64,000 bases of DNA. Source: Saturnia japonica (taxonomy: Eukaryota > Arthropoda > Insecta > Lepidoptera > Saturniidae). A model generated the notes under the pieces. The model ran no database searches, was not told the DNA's origin, and saw only the letters and a program-made list of their open reading frames with translations. Position numbers and translations under genes: made by a program. Below, piece by piece: positions 1 through 11,008 of this stretch; positions within the stretch are counted from its first letter, which is position 1, and the number at the start of each line of letters is the position of its first letter. The DNA is taken from the NCBI GenBank assembly GCA_033032175.1, contig CM065316.1:3814115-3878114 (forward strand). Direction: 5' to 3'.

Positions 1-211
1 ATAACGTTAGAGAATAGGTGTTTTTTGAAATTGGTACGTTAAGTGTTGTGTGGTGAATAAATTCCTCTATTTAATTTTAAGGCCAAGTAAGTAGGTAAGT
101 TAGAGCTTAGGTAAATATTTTTTTTGGAAATCATGTATGTTGGGAGGTCCTTTCGTTTTACCCTCTTGGCTAACTAACACATTTACTTTGAAAATCAGAT
201 GTCAAACACAT

Positions 212-262
212 AAAAGTGTGTTCAGGCAGCTGCACTCGAGAGTCACTCCTCCCATTAGGCGA
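212..262 (+). repeat. SINE-2 fragment
   Basis: The run GGCAGCTGCACTCGAGAG and its flanks match the 3' half of the better copy at 26145-26380 with several mismatches. No tRNA-like head is present, so this is a truncated piece. Confidence 0.5.
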
Positions 263-289
263 AAGGTGTATTTTTTTATACAACTAATG

Positions 290-376
290 TGGCAAACAAG
301 CATACGGTCCACCTGATGGTAAGCGGCACCATAGGTATCATTAGTACGTTGCCGACCTTGAACTCCCCCTACCCCA
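290..376 (+). repeat. Dispersed LINE-like repeat fragment
   Basis: The segment contains ACAAGCATACGGTCCACC followed by TGATGGTAAGCGG and then a stretch ending GTTGCCGACCTTGAAC. A related minus-strand piece lies at 9515-9583. I recognise this as a common lepidopteran dispersed repeat, probably a LINE 3' region, but cannot name the family from sequence alone. Confidence 0.45.
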
Positions 377-564
377 AATCTCTGCAAACCCTAATCACCA
401 TAGGAACGCAACACAAGGTTATTTGTCTGCGATCTTCTTTCCCCAGTCCCCAGTCTCCAAAGAAATTTCCCTGTACACTACCCCTCTTTGAGTGTTACCA
501 TTTTCGGCCAAATCGCCATTTACCATTACGTTTTTACACTTTATAGGTTTTTGCGCTTGGCTAC

Positions 565-848
565 AAACTCATCTGATCTCAAGTGACGATGTGGCCCAAG
601 ATGGTAGCACACTAAGCCTAGCGTGGTCTAGGTTCTCAAATGCATCTACCGGAACATATAGGTGCTTGGCGGTAGATCAACTTTAAGCAGGTTGGTTGAA
701 AGGCGAGCATTAGAAAATGACTTACAACCATGCTATGGTTTTATCACGATATTTACCTTTACCAAAAGGCTCATTAGAGATTCGAACTCACGATTATCGA
801 CCCGATGTCCGTACACGCTGCTACTGAGCCATCATAGCTTTAAAACTT
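565..848 (-). mobile_element. SINE-2 copy, tRNA-headed
   Basis: Read on the minus strand, the copy begins with GATGGCTCAGTAGCAGCG (A-box-like) and about 30 nt later has GAGTTCGAATC (B-box-like). It then runs through the body shared with 4555-4740, 19940-20125 and 26145-26380, and ends in the segment whose plus-strand form is GATGTGGCCCAAGATGG. Internal RNA polymerase III promoter boxes are the hallmark of tRNA-derived SINEs. No coding capacity and no clear target duplication are seen. Confidence 0.6.
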
Positions 849-1869
849 TAAACTGTAATTTAACTATTCGTGATTAATGTTCTAAGCTTACAAGCGAATG
901 AAAATATTCGCAGTCGAATTCCTGTCGTAATCAGTCTCTGCCAAAACGTTTGTCGTTTAAAAAAACAGTATAGGCACGAATACGTAGACAGAGAAGGTAC
1001 TAGACAGGCAAATAGTGTAACCGAGTTAGAGATAGCGATAATTTATATTAGTGATTTGATTTTGTTCACTTTCCATAAAATTTTTGTACGCACGCACAAA
1101 ACTGAATTTTAGTAATTGCTCTTTTTATAGTAATAATTTTGGTATTATTATTGATAGTTTGAATTGTTTTTTATTTTATTTTTATTTGACTAATTTGGCT
1201 ATTATTATTTGTAACTATTTGGACTGTAATTTGTGATTAGTAATAACAACTCGTATTGTTTATTACTAGATTTAGTGGGAACTGATTTTGGTTTGTGTTT
1301 CATATTTCTTTTAAATTTGTATTAAGGAAACTGTTTGTTTCCCTTGTAATAAAGTAAAATCTGTGGCACTTTTAGCACCAAAAAAGTTGTATCATCGATA
1401 GAGACGGTAATCCATAGCCTGTTCTCTTTTATTCTCACAATTGTATGTATGTTGCTCTTTCAGCTTATAGTAAAAGAGTTTGAAATATGTATCTCTATCT
1501 CTTTAGGTTGTTCCCTCTACGTATGAATAGCTATGCGATGCGTCGGCGAATCTATGCGGTCGGGCACTATCGGCGCGTGCGCATCGGCTTGGCAGTTACG
1601 CGCACATGCCGGTGCACCTTGCGCCAGGTGCCGGGAAACTGACACAGTGCCTAGCATCTAGACTAGACTAGCTTGGATAATATAGGTTAAACGTTGAGAA
1701 GTTGATTTGAATAAACTCGTTCGTTTATTATAAGTGTAACTTAGCATGTAAAATATGAATCACCTTGATATATGTATTAGTAAATTTGTAGTTCTGTCTG
1801 TAAGTGTATTTTTTTTTACTAATTTCCTGATAAACATCTCATGTACCTAAAGAAAACTGATCACGAATA
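849..1869. other. No gene seen; one GC-rich island
   Basis: AT-rich DNA without a convincing reading frame. A GC-rich patch at about 1525-1645 (repeated GCGCG and TGCGC words) stands out from its surroundings. It could be the core of an unidentified repeat. Nothing supports a gene. Confidence 0.4.
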
Positions 1870-2363
1870 TGACTTTAAAAAAGTTATTGTCTGTCTTTCT
1901 GTTTAAATGTCCAGATTTAACTCAAAAACGGCTTGACCAATTTTTATAAGATTTTCTACACAGTATGCTTTTGTCATTGATCCAGTGCTAGGCTTTAAGA
2001 ATTCTCAATTTTACTTTTAAGAAATTGTAAAAAAAAAAAAAATTACCAACTGATTTTTATTAAATTTTGTAAAAGGGAAAGCAATTATCATTTAGTATTT
2101 GAAAGGTTGTATATAAGTTATAAGCATTACCCATAATAATTTTAGAAATACATATATAGTAAAACAAAAAATTACTAAAAAATTATTTGCATTATTAATT
2201 CTCAACCGATTTTGCTGACATTTTGTGGACGGAAAGCATACGTCATTCCATAGTCGATAGCTTATAAAAGTTGTCATTAAAATTAGTACAAATAAAATTA
2301 CAGAGTGAAAATTATTTCTGCCTAATAAACACGTGCATAGCTGCGGGCGGACAGCTAGTTTAT
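1870..2363 (-). repeat. Rep-M copy, degenerate
   Basis: The right edge reads, on the minus strand, ACTAGCTGTCCGCCCGCAGC. The interior contains words such as AAAACGGCTTGACC and TTTTGTGGACGGAAAGCA that recur at 6490-6720, 41900-42090 and 44150-44500. These copies share an order of landmarks but have drifted a lot. The family is unclassified and non-coding. Confidence 0.4.
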
Positions 2364-2388
2364 CATAAATCTAATATGATTATATATT

Positions 2389-2895
2389 ACTAGCTGTGCC
2401 CGTGGCTTCGCTCATGTGGACTACAGAATGCCCACGCGAATCTTGCTCCCCCGCTCCCGGCTATTTTAAAGACAAAAATACTTATTGTGGGTGTTCCTTA
2501 GAAGATAGATGTATACTCTTCCGTACTTTTTTGTAGGTCTTGTTAATGCCTATGATTATGTAGTACATTAATTTGCTATATCTCTTATGATTTACTCAGC
2601 GTAATCCATTTAAGTGTCCGAATTGATTCATCATGATCAGTTTTTATTGTTTATGCGGAACCCTAATTATCTTTTTAAAATAAAAGTAGCCTAAGTTACT
2701 TCCTATATCATCAGCTATCTATCAGTGAAAGTCCCGTTAAAATCAGTCCAACCGTTTCGGAGATTACCCGGAACAAACAGACAGACAGACGAAAATTTTA
2801 AAAATGGGCTTTTTGTTATAGGTGTCGTATATACTTTCATATGCATTTAGTAAAAAAACTGTTATTTTGATATTTCAAGCAGACATTTTAAAATT
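2389..2895 (+). repeat. Rep-C copy
   Basis: The copy starts ACTAGCTGTGCCCGTGGCTT. It then holds the family landmarks TGCTCCC...CTCCCGGCTATTTTAAAGAC, GGTGTTCCTTAGAAGATAG, CGTTTCGGAGATTACC, the CAGACAGACAGAC repeat and the 3' landmark TCATATGCATTTAGTAAAAA. The same order is seen at 7174-7682 (minus), 44938-46872 (split), 54718-55242, 58516-59030 and 62256-62766. This repeat is widespread in Lepidoptera; whether it is a SINE or the non-coding end of a larger element is not clear. Confidence 0.7.
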
Positions 2896-2907
2896 AAAAA
2901 CCTACTT

Positions 2908-3137
2908 TTCATCATCATCATCATCATCATCATTCAGCCGCAGGACGTCCACTGCTGAACATAGGCCTCCCCCATAGATCTCCAGAGCGACCGATCTTGT
3001 GCGGCCTGCACCCAACGGCTCCCAGCGACCTTTATTATGTCGTCTTTCCATCTAGTGGGGGGCCGTCCTACGCTGCGCTATCCGGTGCGTGGTCTCCACT
3101 TGATAACCTTTCTGCCCCAACGGCCGTCAGTTCTCCT
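2908..3137 (-). mobile_element. 5'-truncated RTE-like LINE tail with target duplication
   Basis: The plus strand shows a CAT microsatellite, then TCAGCCGCAGGACGTCCACT and a conserved run into the end of the reverse-transcriptase ORF, which is coded on the minus strand. The copy is closely similar to 27069-27551 but stops earlier. It is flanked by a 12-bp direct repeat AAAAACCTACTT (2896-2907 and 3138-3149), a good target-site duplication. The insertion lies at the 3' edge of Rep-C. No functional product. Confidence 0.8.
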
Positions 3138-3149
3138 AAAAACCTACTT

Positions 3150-3639
3150 ACATTAATTTATCCTATAAGTATTTTTTATGATACCGAATGAGTGAGTTGA
3201 TCCAATGCTTTTTAAATACATAATTCCCCAAGTCATTCGCAGATACCTACTTTGTTTCGATTGAAAAAGATGTCGTCTTTATAGGCTATTAATTCGCAAA
3301 TTTTTTACTCGCTCATGAATGACACCGACACGACGCGACGTGTCGCCCTTCAAGGGTACTGTCGAAAATGACAAATATTCCAATGACGTTTATTGTCCTC
3401 GAAGGCTAAATGACGCCGTGAATACCGTGAAACCTACGCATTTTTTTTCTTTTTTGCCGACCATATCATCCTAGAAACTGAAATAACTCAACTCAAATTA
3501 GTTGATATATTTTTTTAAAGTTATTTAGTATGTCGAAGGGAGATTGATAATTTTATACGCGTTTTACTTGACAACGACGAAGGATGGAGTTTTTTAATAC
3601 TATAATCTTAGAACAAGAAATTAAAATGGGTCTACTCTT
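3150..3639. other. No gene seen
   Basis: AT-rich sequence with a short region of CpG-containing words near 3320-3420. No convincing coding frame or repeat partner was found. Confidence 0.4.
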
Positions 3640-3760
3640 GAGGTATCTAACAAAAAAAGAATCATCCTAATTGGTTCATAACAAAGAAGATATGGCTGAA
3701 CATCCATAAAAAAAACATTCGAAGTCGGTTATTAAGATATACGAGGAAACTCTATAAAAT
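3640..3760 (-). repeat. Rep-G fragment
   Basis: Contains AAAGAATCATCCTAATTGGT and AACATCCATAAAAAAAACAT, matching the second half of Rep-G copies at 27559-27690, 43115-43400 and (opposite strand) 47140-47385. Confidence 0.5.
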
Positions 3761-3859
3761 CATTAAAGTCGGGTTGTAAAAGGCTTTGGTTTTAAATACA
3801 ATTGTTTAAAGCACACCCGTTGGTGCACGTCGACAGTTATTTATTTATTAATTATTTTA

Positions 3860-3975
3860 TTTATGATAAGCACAGTACAATTAAAAAACAACAGTGACCT
3901 CAAAAAGATAGGCAATTCTTTGTCGGGCATATACACCGGCTAATCCCGAAATACGACAAAGTGTCACAATGACAG
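3860..3975 (-). repeat. Degenerate LINE 3' tail
   Basis: The words GATAAGCACAGTACAATT and ACAACAGTGACCTC line up with the 3' untranslated tail of the LINE copy at 11795-12120 and the tail at 42428-42545. Strongly eroded. Confidence 0.35.
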
Positions 3976-4059
3976 GTTTATCACCGTATGTATAGTAGTT
4001 ACGACCTACTCGAATACAGATCCCTATCACCCCGATTAACTACTAGATAGCTCAGTGGT

Positions 4060-4545
4060 TGCATTTACAGACACCGCATCGTTAGGTCCGTTCCTCGGTG
4101 TGAAACACTTTACTCTGGCAGCCGCCCGCGTGATACAGATAGCACTGCACTTGCAATCTTAGCTACCCACCTACATAAATAATTACACACAATATGTTCA
4201 TACATACGTGCACACTACATAGGTACATAGGTTCTGTAAGGAACCTTTTTCCTTTTTTACGCTAGTTAGTGTAGATCATATTTCAGATCACTAAATACGT
4301 ATAAACATGTTCTTTCTTTCCTCCCTGGAGGCATGGACATGTATATATATATGTTAGTTTAGCTCGAATTTTACGGATAGGGAAATTAGTCAGATCGCTA
4401 CTTCATTGCAATCGCGGCAACAACCCAAGCCGAGGTCCAACCACTTTGGTACCCTTGCTTTCGCGGCTGAGTGCCTTAAATGCTCGTCCTCAAGTCCGGT
4501 AAAACTTTATAAGCCATCAGCGGCTATATTTGTTCTATTTTCTAG
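4060..4545 (+). mobile_element. Retro-P copy, long
   Basis: Landmarks in order match the best copy at 50458-50998: GTTCCTCGGTGTGAA, GCAGCCGCCCGCG, CTTAGCTACCCAC, GGTACATAGGTT, CGCTAGTTAGTGTAGA, AAGCCGAGGTCC, TTTCGCGGCTGAGTGCC and AGTCCGGT. The 3' poly(A) end is replaced by other sequence around 4545. No open frame of useful length was seen. The family could be a SINE or the 3' non-coding part of a LINE. Confidence 0.6.
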
Positions 4546-4554
4546 AAGGAAAAC

Positions 4555-4740
4555 ATCGCGATGAAACCATAGCATGGTGGAAATGCTTTTTGTAAAAGCC
4601 CACTTGTCTAGCTACAACGTTGAACTTGCAAATTTATTTCGGCAGCAACACTCGAGAGCCAAATCCTTTACGCTTAGCGTGCCACCTACCACCACCTCGT
4701 TACTTAGCATCAGTTGACATTATACTCATTAAGCTTAAAC
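4555..4740 (+). repeat. SINE-2 fragment
   Basis: GATGAAACCATAGCATGG through CAGCAACACTCGAGAGCC and GCTTAGCGTGCC matches the body of SINE-2. The tRNA-like head is missing. Confidence 0.5.
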
Positions 4741-5109
4741 ATATAAAATATTTCTTAAAGTGTAAGACGCAAAAATCGAAGCATACACGCTCTCTACTAT
4801 GTTTCTAATAATATACTTACCTTTTTCACTTACATTTTATTGAATTTTACGAGCGCTTTTTTCCCTTCAATTTATACCTCGCGTTTCGGACATTATGACT
4901 TCGTTAAAATAGGTTTTGCTCACATCGCTTACATTTTATTTACGTTATCGGTTCGCGCTGTAAATAAATAACATATGAACTCGGTTCTTAATGTGTTTAT
5001 TAAGTATATATAATCACCACCTATTTACTTGTAAATAGTTTATTTACTCGTATTTTGTATCTTGACTACATAGTTGGTGCCATCTGCTTTGCCAGTGTTG
5101 CGAGTTTGA
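4741..5109. other. No gene seen
   Basis: AT-rich, without recognisable coding or repeat partner in the window. Confidence 0.4.
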
Positions 5110-5335
5110 AATCTATATTAATATAATAAACCAGAAGAGTTTTTTTGTTTGTTTGTTTAAACACGTTAATCATTGGAACTACCACCAGTCGGATTCAAAT
5201 TTTTTTTGTATGATAGCCAGGCTCACAAGAAATAGTATAGGCTATCTAACATTAGGTTATAACTCTCAGCTAGCCTTAAATATTGATTTTTGTTACGTAA
5301 GTGGGAAGTCGAGGTCCTCCCGAACTGTTACACAA
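5110..5335 (+). repeat. Rep-I copy
   Basis: TTGTTTGTTTAAACACG, GGAACTACCACCAGTCGGAT, ATGATAGCCAGGCTCAC and GCTAGCCTTAAATATTGAT occur in the same order at 15295-15500. It resembles a common insect dispersed repeat; class not resolved. Confidence 0.5.
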
Positions 5336-5517
5336 TAATATTGGCCCTTAGTATATCTAAAAAAAAGTCCGCGATAGTATAAGGCTATTTCTTATATATA
5401 AGGTACAATAAGGTAACAGAGTATGCTATTTGGCACAAAGTTTAGGAGATTATGAAAAATTTAAATAATTTGTACTTGCGCGAAGAACAAATAATAATAG
5501 GCTATATGGATGCGTTG

Positions 5518-5541
5518 GCGGCGCGGCGCGGCGCGGCGCGG
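5518..5541. repeat. GCGCG microsatellite
   Basis: About four tandem copies of a 5-bp GC-only unit (GGCGC) in otherwise AT-rich DNA. Confidence 0.8.
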
Positions 5542-5589
5542 TGTTTGTCGGATAAAGTTATTAGTAGTTGTATGTATATAAGTCAACTT

Positions 5590-6020
5590 CATCAACATCA
5601 TTTCACTGGTGGACATAGGCCTTCCCTAAAGATCGCCTCAACGACCGTTCCTGTGCTGCCCGCATCCAACGCCTTCTCGCAACCTTTATCAGGTTGTTAG
5701 TCCACCTTGTGGCAGGATCTACCCACGTTGCGTCTACCGGTACGTGGCCGCCACTGTAGAACTCTTCGGCACCAACGGCCATCCGTTCTACAAGCCAGAT
5801 GCCCCGCCAACTACCACTTATGCCTAGCTATCGTTAGGGTTATGTCGGTGTCCTTGGGTCTCCTGCGGATCTCCTCATTTCTGATTCGATCACGTAGAGA
5901 AACTCCAAGGATAGCTCTCTCCATTGCACTTTGACTGACCTTGACCTTTCTTATGAGGCCCATAGCGACCACGTCTTACCAACTTATGTAATCACTGGCA
6001 ACACACCCTGGTCAAAAACT
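5590..6020 (-). mobile_element. Degenerate RTE-like LINE tail
   Basis: The plus strand CATCAACATCATTTCACTGG through GGACATAGGCCTTCCC, then CTCATTTCTGATTCGATCACG and GCAACACACCCTGGTCAAAA, follows the antisense of the RTE ORF at 27069-27551 along its whole length. Many substitutions and small indels destroy the frame. This is an older insertion than the copies at 2.9 and 27 kb. Confidence 0.65.
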
Positions 6021-6047
6021 TTCGTTTGTATAATTATTAGTATACTA

Positions 6048-6405
6048 GCGGTCGCCCAATGATCGAAATTCGACCAGCGATTTTTTAATCATAGACTATT
6101 TTCTGTTTGACATTTGCAGTATGAACCTAAACAATGAATATTATATCACTTTCTGTCATTTTTCATTGAGTGACAATGTCAATATTTTTGGGGGTCTAAG
6201 TTCAATGGCACTGGTCTGGATAGGATTCGCAGTATAAAGTTATTTAAATTAATATATTAGTAACAGATATTATAGATAAATTCTAGCTTTCTGCACTCCT
6301 TCTCCTTATAAACTTTAACCATGCCAAATCTTACAGTCTTCCGTGCACGCAATACGCTTAAAAAGGGGTAGAAAGTTTTTGCTTCACGTATTAATATAAT
6401 GATGA
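6048..6405 (+). repeat. Rep-F copy, probably full length
   Basis: Starts TACTAGCGGTCGCCCAATGA and runs through TTCTGTTTGACATTTGCAGT, TTGAGTGACAATGTCAATAT, CAATGGCACTGGTC and CTTTCTGCACTCCTTCTCC to TTTTTGCTTCACGTATTAAT. Minus-strand copies lie at 29165-29506 and 43440-43690 with matching left and right edges. Non-coding and unclassified. Confidence 0.65.
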
Positions 6406-6489
6406 TGATTATCTATATTAATCTACCTATATTAATAAATCTGTATTCTGTATGTACATGTAATTTTTTTTAAATAAAGGTCACTGATT

Positions 6490-6720
6490 ACAAATATGTT
6501 ATAAAAAAATTGACTGTCTGTCTGTTTGTATATAGTATGGCTTTAACTCGAAAACGGTTTGACAGATTTTTATAAAATTTTGTACACGGGAAGCTAATGT
6601 CTTTCTTTTGTCAACTGATAGGCTATAAATATTAACGATAATTTAAAAAAAAACGTTTATTTTTCCAAAAACAAATTCCAAGTGAGATCACCGATAAGCT
6701 ATATAAAATAGCTCGTGGTA
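6490..6720 (-). repeat. Rep-M fragment
   Basis: TTAACTCGAAAACGGTTTGA and AAAATTTTGTACACGGGAAG match the inner part of Rep-M copies. Only part of the family is present. Confidence 0.4.
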
Positions 6721-7173
6721 TTTTGTCTATTAGGACCCTTTATACGTACATTCCAAAGTAAATTAATACATTTTAAATGGAATTTAATGTAAGTACTTGA
6801 TTCTGTGCTAAATTCGTGCGCTTGTAAAACAAGAAGAAGGATACATGGGAAAAGTAAAGTACATTGGTGTGATGAGCTATCACTAGACCTAACTAACCTA
6901 ATCCATGTAAGATTCAGCTCCCATACAACCAGAATCTATTAAGTTTTTTTACTTAACTTGTATTATTTACAAAAAAGATATAAATCAAAAGTCTTATAAT
7001 TTTGGTCTTAATCAACGTTATAAAAAGATTTTTAAAATCTTGTGAAAATTTGAAAATTTTAAAGGTCCTATTTCTTCTAGCAACAAATATTTGCCCAAAG
7101 TGCTGCGCGGCGTGGCGACGCGTTTGAGAGTCGGTCCAATAAATTAACGTGACATGAGTGAAGCACGTCTCCA
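6721..7173. other. No gene seen
   Basis: A reading frame of about 135 codons can be opened on the minus strand across this interval and into Rep-C, but it has no recognisable motif and runs into repeat sequence. I treat it as chance. Confidence 0.4.
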
Positions 7174-7682
7174 GTTTTATACAATTAATAAGATTGCAGT
7201 GTCTGTTTGTAATGTCAAAATAACAGCTGTTTGCTAAATGCATATGAAAGTATGTATATGTGATACATATAACAAAACACCGATTAAAAAAACTGTCTGT
7301 TTTTTTTGTTCCGAGTAATCTCCAAAACGGTTGGACCGATTTTAACGGGATTATCACTGGCATATAGCTGATGTTATAAGCAATAACTTAGACTACTTTT
7401 ATTTTTTTTTTAAAGTGAGTTCCGTGCAAATAAAAATAAAAAGGTAATGTTGAATGATTTCGGGCGCTTAGATGACTTACGCTGTGTAAATCATAAGAGA
7501 TATTTAAAATTAATACACTACATAATTGTAGATAATAAAAATACCTACAAAAAATTCCGAGAGCATACGTCTTACCCACAATAAGCGTTTTAAAATAACA
7601 GGGAGCGGGGGTAGTATAATTTGCACGTGTGCCTGATCGACTGCATTTTATAGACCACGCGAGCGCAGCCGTGGGCACATTT
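7174..7682 (-). repeat. Rep-C copy, minus strand
   Basis: Plus-strand landmarks appear in reverse order: ATACAATTAATAAGATTGCA, GTCTGTTTGTAATGTCAAAA, AATGCATATGAAAGTAT, GTAATCTCCAAAACGG and finally GCGCAGCCGTGGGCACA. Frames read across it are accidental. Confidence 0.65.
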
Positions 7683-8454
7683 AAGTCATAAATATTTTGC
7701 AAGGTTGTACATTGGCGGTTTGTGTACGACTTTCTCCGATAAATTTATTTAATACGCTAAAGTGCTTGTAAGTTTTGGGCAAATTTTATGACGCTGTGGT
7801 ATTTGTGTTAAGATAATATATAACACAGCAATTTATTAAATGAGTTTCCTTATTTGTACATGCATTTGCGGGATTTGGACATCACGTGAACAAATTTGTT
7901 ATGGCTTTGTGAGAATTTTTATCATTTAACAATCGTGTTTGTTGATGAGTTTGCAAATATTTTTTTTTATATACCAGAAAAAATTATCAGTTTATCGGAA
8001 ATACAATGCAGTTTTAGGTTTAGAAGTAAGGACAACCATTTTATATAGGAAAAAACTTGAAAAGTGTCCAGCTGTTAGCAACAAATTACAATTCAAAATC
8101 CCACCAAAATATCGCTTGCGTAGCAAGATGGAATGATGCTTTTTCGTCATTTTATAATTTTTAATGTTGTAAAACTTTAAAAAATAATTGAACAATGGTG
8201 GAAAAACTTTGTGGAGTGAAAAGTTGTCCAAATGGGCGAAAATTTAAAAACAATAAGTTTTGGTGCTATCTTTAAAATTTACGTACTTTACGCTTTTCGA
8301 CGGACACTTTTCATACATAGAGATAGCACGGCACTCTTGGTCTCTACCCACTATAAGTTTTGGGCTTTCGCTAAGATTGCTACATATTTTTTGAGTAAAT
8401 ACAGTATATTGGTTCCTATAAGTATTAATATAGGTAAAATATAAACAAAAAAAA
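7683..8454. other. No gene seen
   Basis: Several short overlapping frames exist on both strands around 7940-8440, but none shows a motif and they shadow each other. A run of about 18 A lies at about 8445-8462, next to the LINE-D tail. Confidence 0.4.
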
Positions 8455-8985
8455 AAAAAAAAATTATTCCATTTAGGCTCTAAGAAGGCACTTATGAACG
8501 TCAAAACACTACTGCCGGTTAGGAAAATATCCCACTAATCGAGAAGAACCGGTAAGAAACTCGATCGGGGTACAATTTTTTCCATTACAAGTGTTAATAA
8601 TATATTAGGTACAATAATAATAATTTAGTGGATGCACAGAGAGGGAGTCACTTCCAGACATCACTATCATTCACATAATGATCCGCCCTATAATAACCTT
8701 TTGACAGTAAAGCCCGCTTGACATAGTCCTTGAACTTGTTGTCCGGTAAATCAGTAATGTGCTTCGGGATCATGTTATATAACCTAACACTATTACCTAA
8801 ATAACTTTTATTAGTCTTACTAAATCTAAAACACGGTACGACTAATTTATCTCTATTTCTAGTATCAACATTGTGCTGATCTTTGACAAAATCCAGCTTG
8901 TCTAAGTTTTTAAGATCATATATTAAGTTATCAAGGATGTATTGGGACGGCAAAGTTAAAATACTAAATATTATACATTATATCA
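8455..8985 (-). pseudogene. LINE-D 3' end: reverse-transcriptase ORF C-terminus
   Basis: The minus strand carries about 100 in-frame codons (8953 to 8651) that are nearly the same as the last hundred residues of the LINE-D ORF at 45190-46397, with shared blocks such as NLDKLDFVKDQHNV, DKLVVPCFR and HYVNDSDVWK. The stop is followed by the shared 3' untranslated region containing, on the plus strand, CGAGAAGAACCGGTAAGAAA and CACTACTGCCGG. The reverse-transcriptase core is missing, so this is a 5'-truncated, non-functional insertion. The small number of amino-acid changes suggests it is not very old. Confidence 0.8.
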
Positions 8986-9114
8986 AAATAAATTTAAATA
9001 ATAAAAGAGACACCTTCACTATACAGTAGATCATAGCCGAATAACCTTAGACCGGAGAGTAAGATTTCCAGAACTTCTTGGAGAAGGACGACTGCTTACT
9101 TGCTTACGATAGCT

Positions 9115-9450
9115 TACTGCTGCTTCAGGACAACGCTAGACACCATACTTCACGATAGACGGTCGCTAAGTTAGATGAACTGCGGTTGGAATGTCTCCGA
9201 CAAACACCATACTCCCCAGACCTTGCTCCAACAGATTACCACTTATGTTGGAATTTGGATAATTTCTTGCATGGATAAAATTTCAATTCCCATGAGGCGG
9301 TCCAACCCGCCTTCAAAGATTTTATTGATTCTCGCTCCCACAATTTTTATAGTAGGTAATAGATTTTATGAACTACATATAAAATGGTAAAAGTGCATAT
9401 ATAATAAATAATGGTGCATACTTCGATTGATTAAATGTATAATTTCATAA
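9115..9450 (+). pseudogene. Mariner transposase 3' fragment (second mariner lineage)
   Basis: In one plus-strand frame the codons give LLQDNARHHT, a stop, then KLDELRLECLR, TPYSPDLAPTDYHL, NLDNFLHG, FKDFIDSRSHNFYS and a degenerate end resembling the usual mariner C-terminus ending GAYFD. The Asp of QDNA (codon 9129-9131) and the Asp of PTDYH (codon 9234-9236) are separated by 34 residues, the mariner D34D spacing. The first catalytic Asp region and the inverted repeats are absent, and stops interrupt the frame. It differs clearly from the mariner at 17 kb, so it is a separate lineage. Confidence 0.75.
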
Positions 9451-9514
9451 TTTTTTATTCCTTTTACTTTTTCCATATAAAATGCTAACTTCATATGTAA
9501 GGACCTAATATAAC

Positions 9515-9583
9515 TATGGTAACACAAGCGTCCATGGGATACGGTAACCACTTACCATCAGGCGGGTCGTACGCTTGTTTGCA
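9515..9583 (-). repeat. Dispersed LINE-like repeat fragment
   Basis: ACGGTAACCACTTACCATCA followed by GGCGGGTCGTACGCTTGTTT is the reverse complement of the family seen at 290-376. Confidence 0.5.
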
Positions 9584-10399
9584 ACTAAAGTTCTATATTA
9601 GGTATATTTATATGGGCTATTCAACTAATATACCCACACTTAGGATAGGTTACACGATAAAATAAATATTTTTGGGATAAGCACAAGCTTTTGTAATGCT
9701 CTTGCAGATAGGTGACTGTCGGTAAACCTAGATCTCTCGATGGTGATCACTGTTCCATAAGCCTCACTGCCAGGCTAAGTTCTTTTATAACGTGGATGAA
9801 TCCGTCATGAGTGCACACCTACACACTCGGGGAAGTGAGTGGTTATGTGAGACTCCAACTTACTAACGGACGGTTCCAATAATCTAACTATAGTTAAATG
9901 TTTGTAGCTATCGGAGATAATTTGCATTTTTTAATTTATCTATGACTGGTGTTTCAATATCACTATTCACACAAAGTTAGATAAAACAACGGATAGTTAA
10001 AAACTTCTAACTCCAGTTAGGGTGTCCCTCTGAAACGTTTTGTTTTATCTTTTCAATAATTGACGTCCTATTTAGGATAAACATTATAAGTATATGAAAT
10101 GTTTATATTTACAAAGATTATTATTTTTAAACTGTAATAATATTTTTAAATGATTAATAAACATAAATAAATATTTGTAAAGCACAGTTTGCCCGTGTCA
10201 TGTTATGATGAAATTCTACAAATTCACACTACGTCCACGAATCGAAACATAAGAAAAAACAAAACACTGTGTTTGTGCAAATTCTGTCTTATTGTCATCT
10301 GTGGTTGTTTTAAAAAGTCGACTTTACCGCTGTTTGTATTTTCTCTAAGTATCTATTATAATTGGCAGATAAAGAAAGTTACATTATTGGAACTGGCCG
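9584..10399. other. No gene; short repeat at 9780-9880
   Basis: Mostly AT-rich and featureless. The words ACACTCGGGGAAGTGAGTGG and TTATGTGAGACTCC at about 9825-9860 recur in reverse complement at about 40860-40900, so a short dispersed repeat is present. Confidence 0.4.
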
Positions 10400-10680
10400 T
10401 ACAACACCACGGTGTACCATCCGCTGCTGTAAAGGGGCGACACGGGACCGCGCAGTCATTCTACCGTGTCGCCACTCGCCCCGGGCTAAACCCGGCTAAA
10501 TGCCGGGCCCCGGCGCTAATAGGAGGCAGTTTGACACAACCTTAACTGTTTACTCGTCCGCTGAACCAGTGCAATGGGAAGACGTCCTCCTTGACCCGTC
10601 TCCCTCGTTCAGCTAGGGCGGAGGAAGGAGGCGAACAAAACGCTTCCATCTACCGTCCGGTCGTCTGCAATAAAGTTTTA
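10400..10680 (+). other. GC-rich block, possible LINE 3' region
   Basis: A sharp GC-rich block with a self-complementary stretch (CCGGGCTAAACCCGGC, then GCCGGGCCCCGGCGC), followed by TCCTCCTTGACCCG and AGCTAGGGCGGAGGAAGGAG and then AATAAA at about 10669. Composition and the AATAAA suggest the 3' untranslated part of an R1- or Jockey-type LINE, but no coding remnant confirms this. Confidence 0.3.
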
Positions 10681-10769
10681 GGAAACTTTTGCAAGCATTT
10701 ACGCCTTCAGCGATGTGTTTTCTTGCCCTGGTGTTAAAGACGAAGTTGCGTGTATCAGCTATTAATAAT

Positions 10770-11008
10770 ATACCGTCACGCCTGTATCCCCGAAGGGTTA
10801 GGCAGAGGTGTACTAATGTAGATACACCTACAGTTCGCCGAGTATGTTTATAGGTCCCATTTAAAAGGGGGCGAGCCTATTGCCATTAATCGGGCACAAA
10901 GCCAAACTCCGAGCTGCTACTGAGAATTTGATAGAAATCCCAAATAACACTTTTCCCGACCTGGGAATCGAACCCAGGACCTCGATCATAGCAGTCATAA
11001 AATGTCAG
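10770..11008 (-). mobile_element. SINE-1 copy, minus strand
   Basis: The plus strand reads TACCGTCACGCCTGTATCCC at the 3' end of the element, then GGGGGCGAGCCTATTGCC, GCCAAACTCCGAGCTGCTAC and finally GGGAATCGAACCCAGGAC, the reverse complement of the B box and its stem. The A-box end is truncated or diverged after about 11000. Compare the complete copy at 61162-61418. Confidence 0.75.

Noticed and set aside
6953..7702. Two minus-strand frames of 136 and 104 codons
   Set aside because: Both run largely through the Rep-C copy and have no motif.
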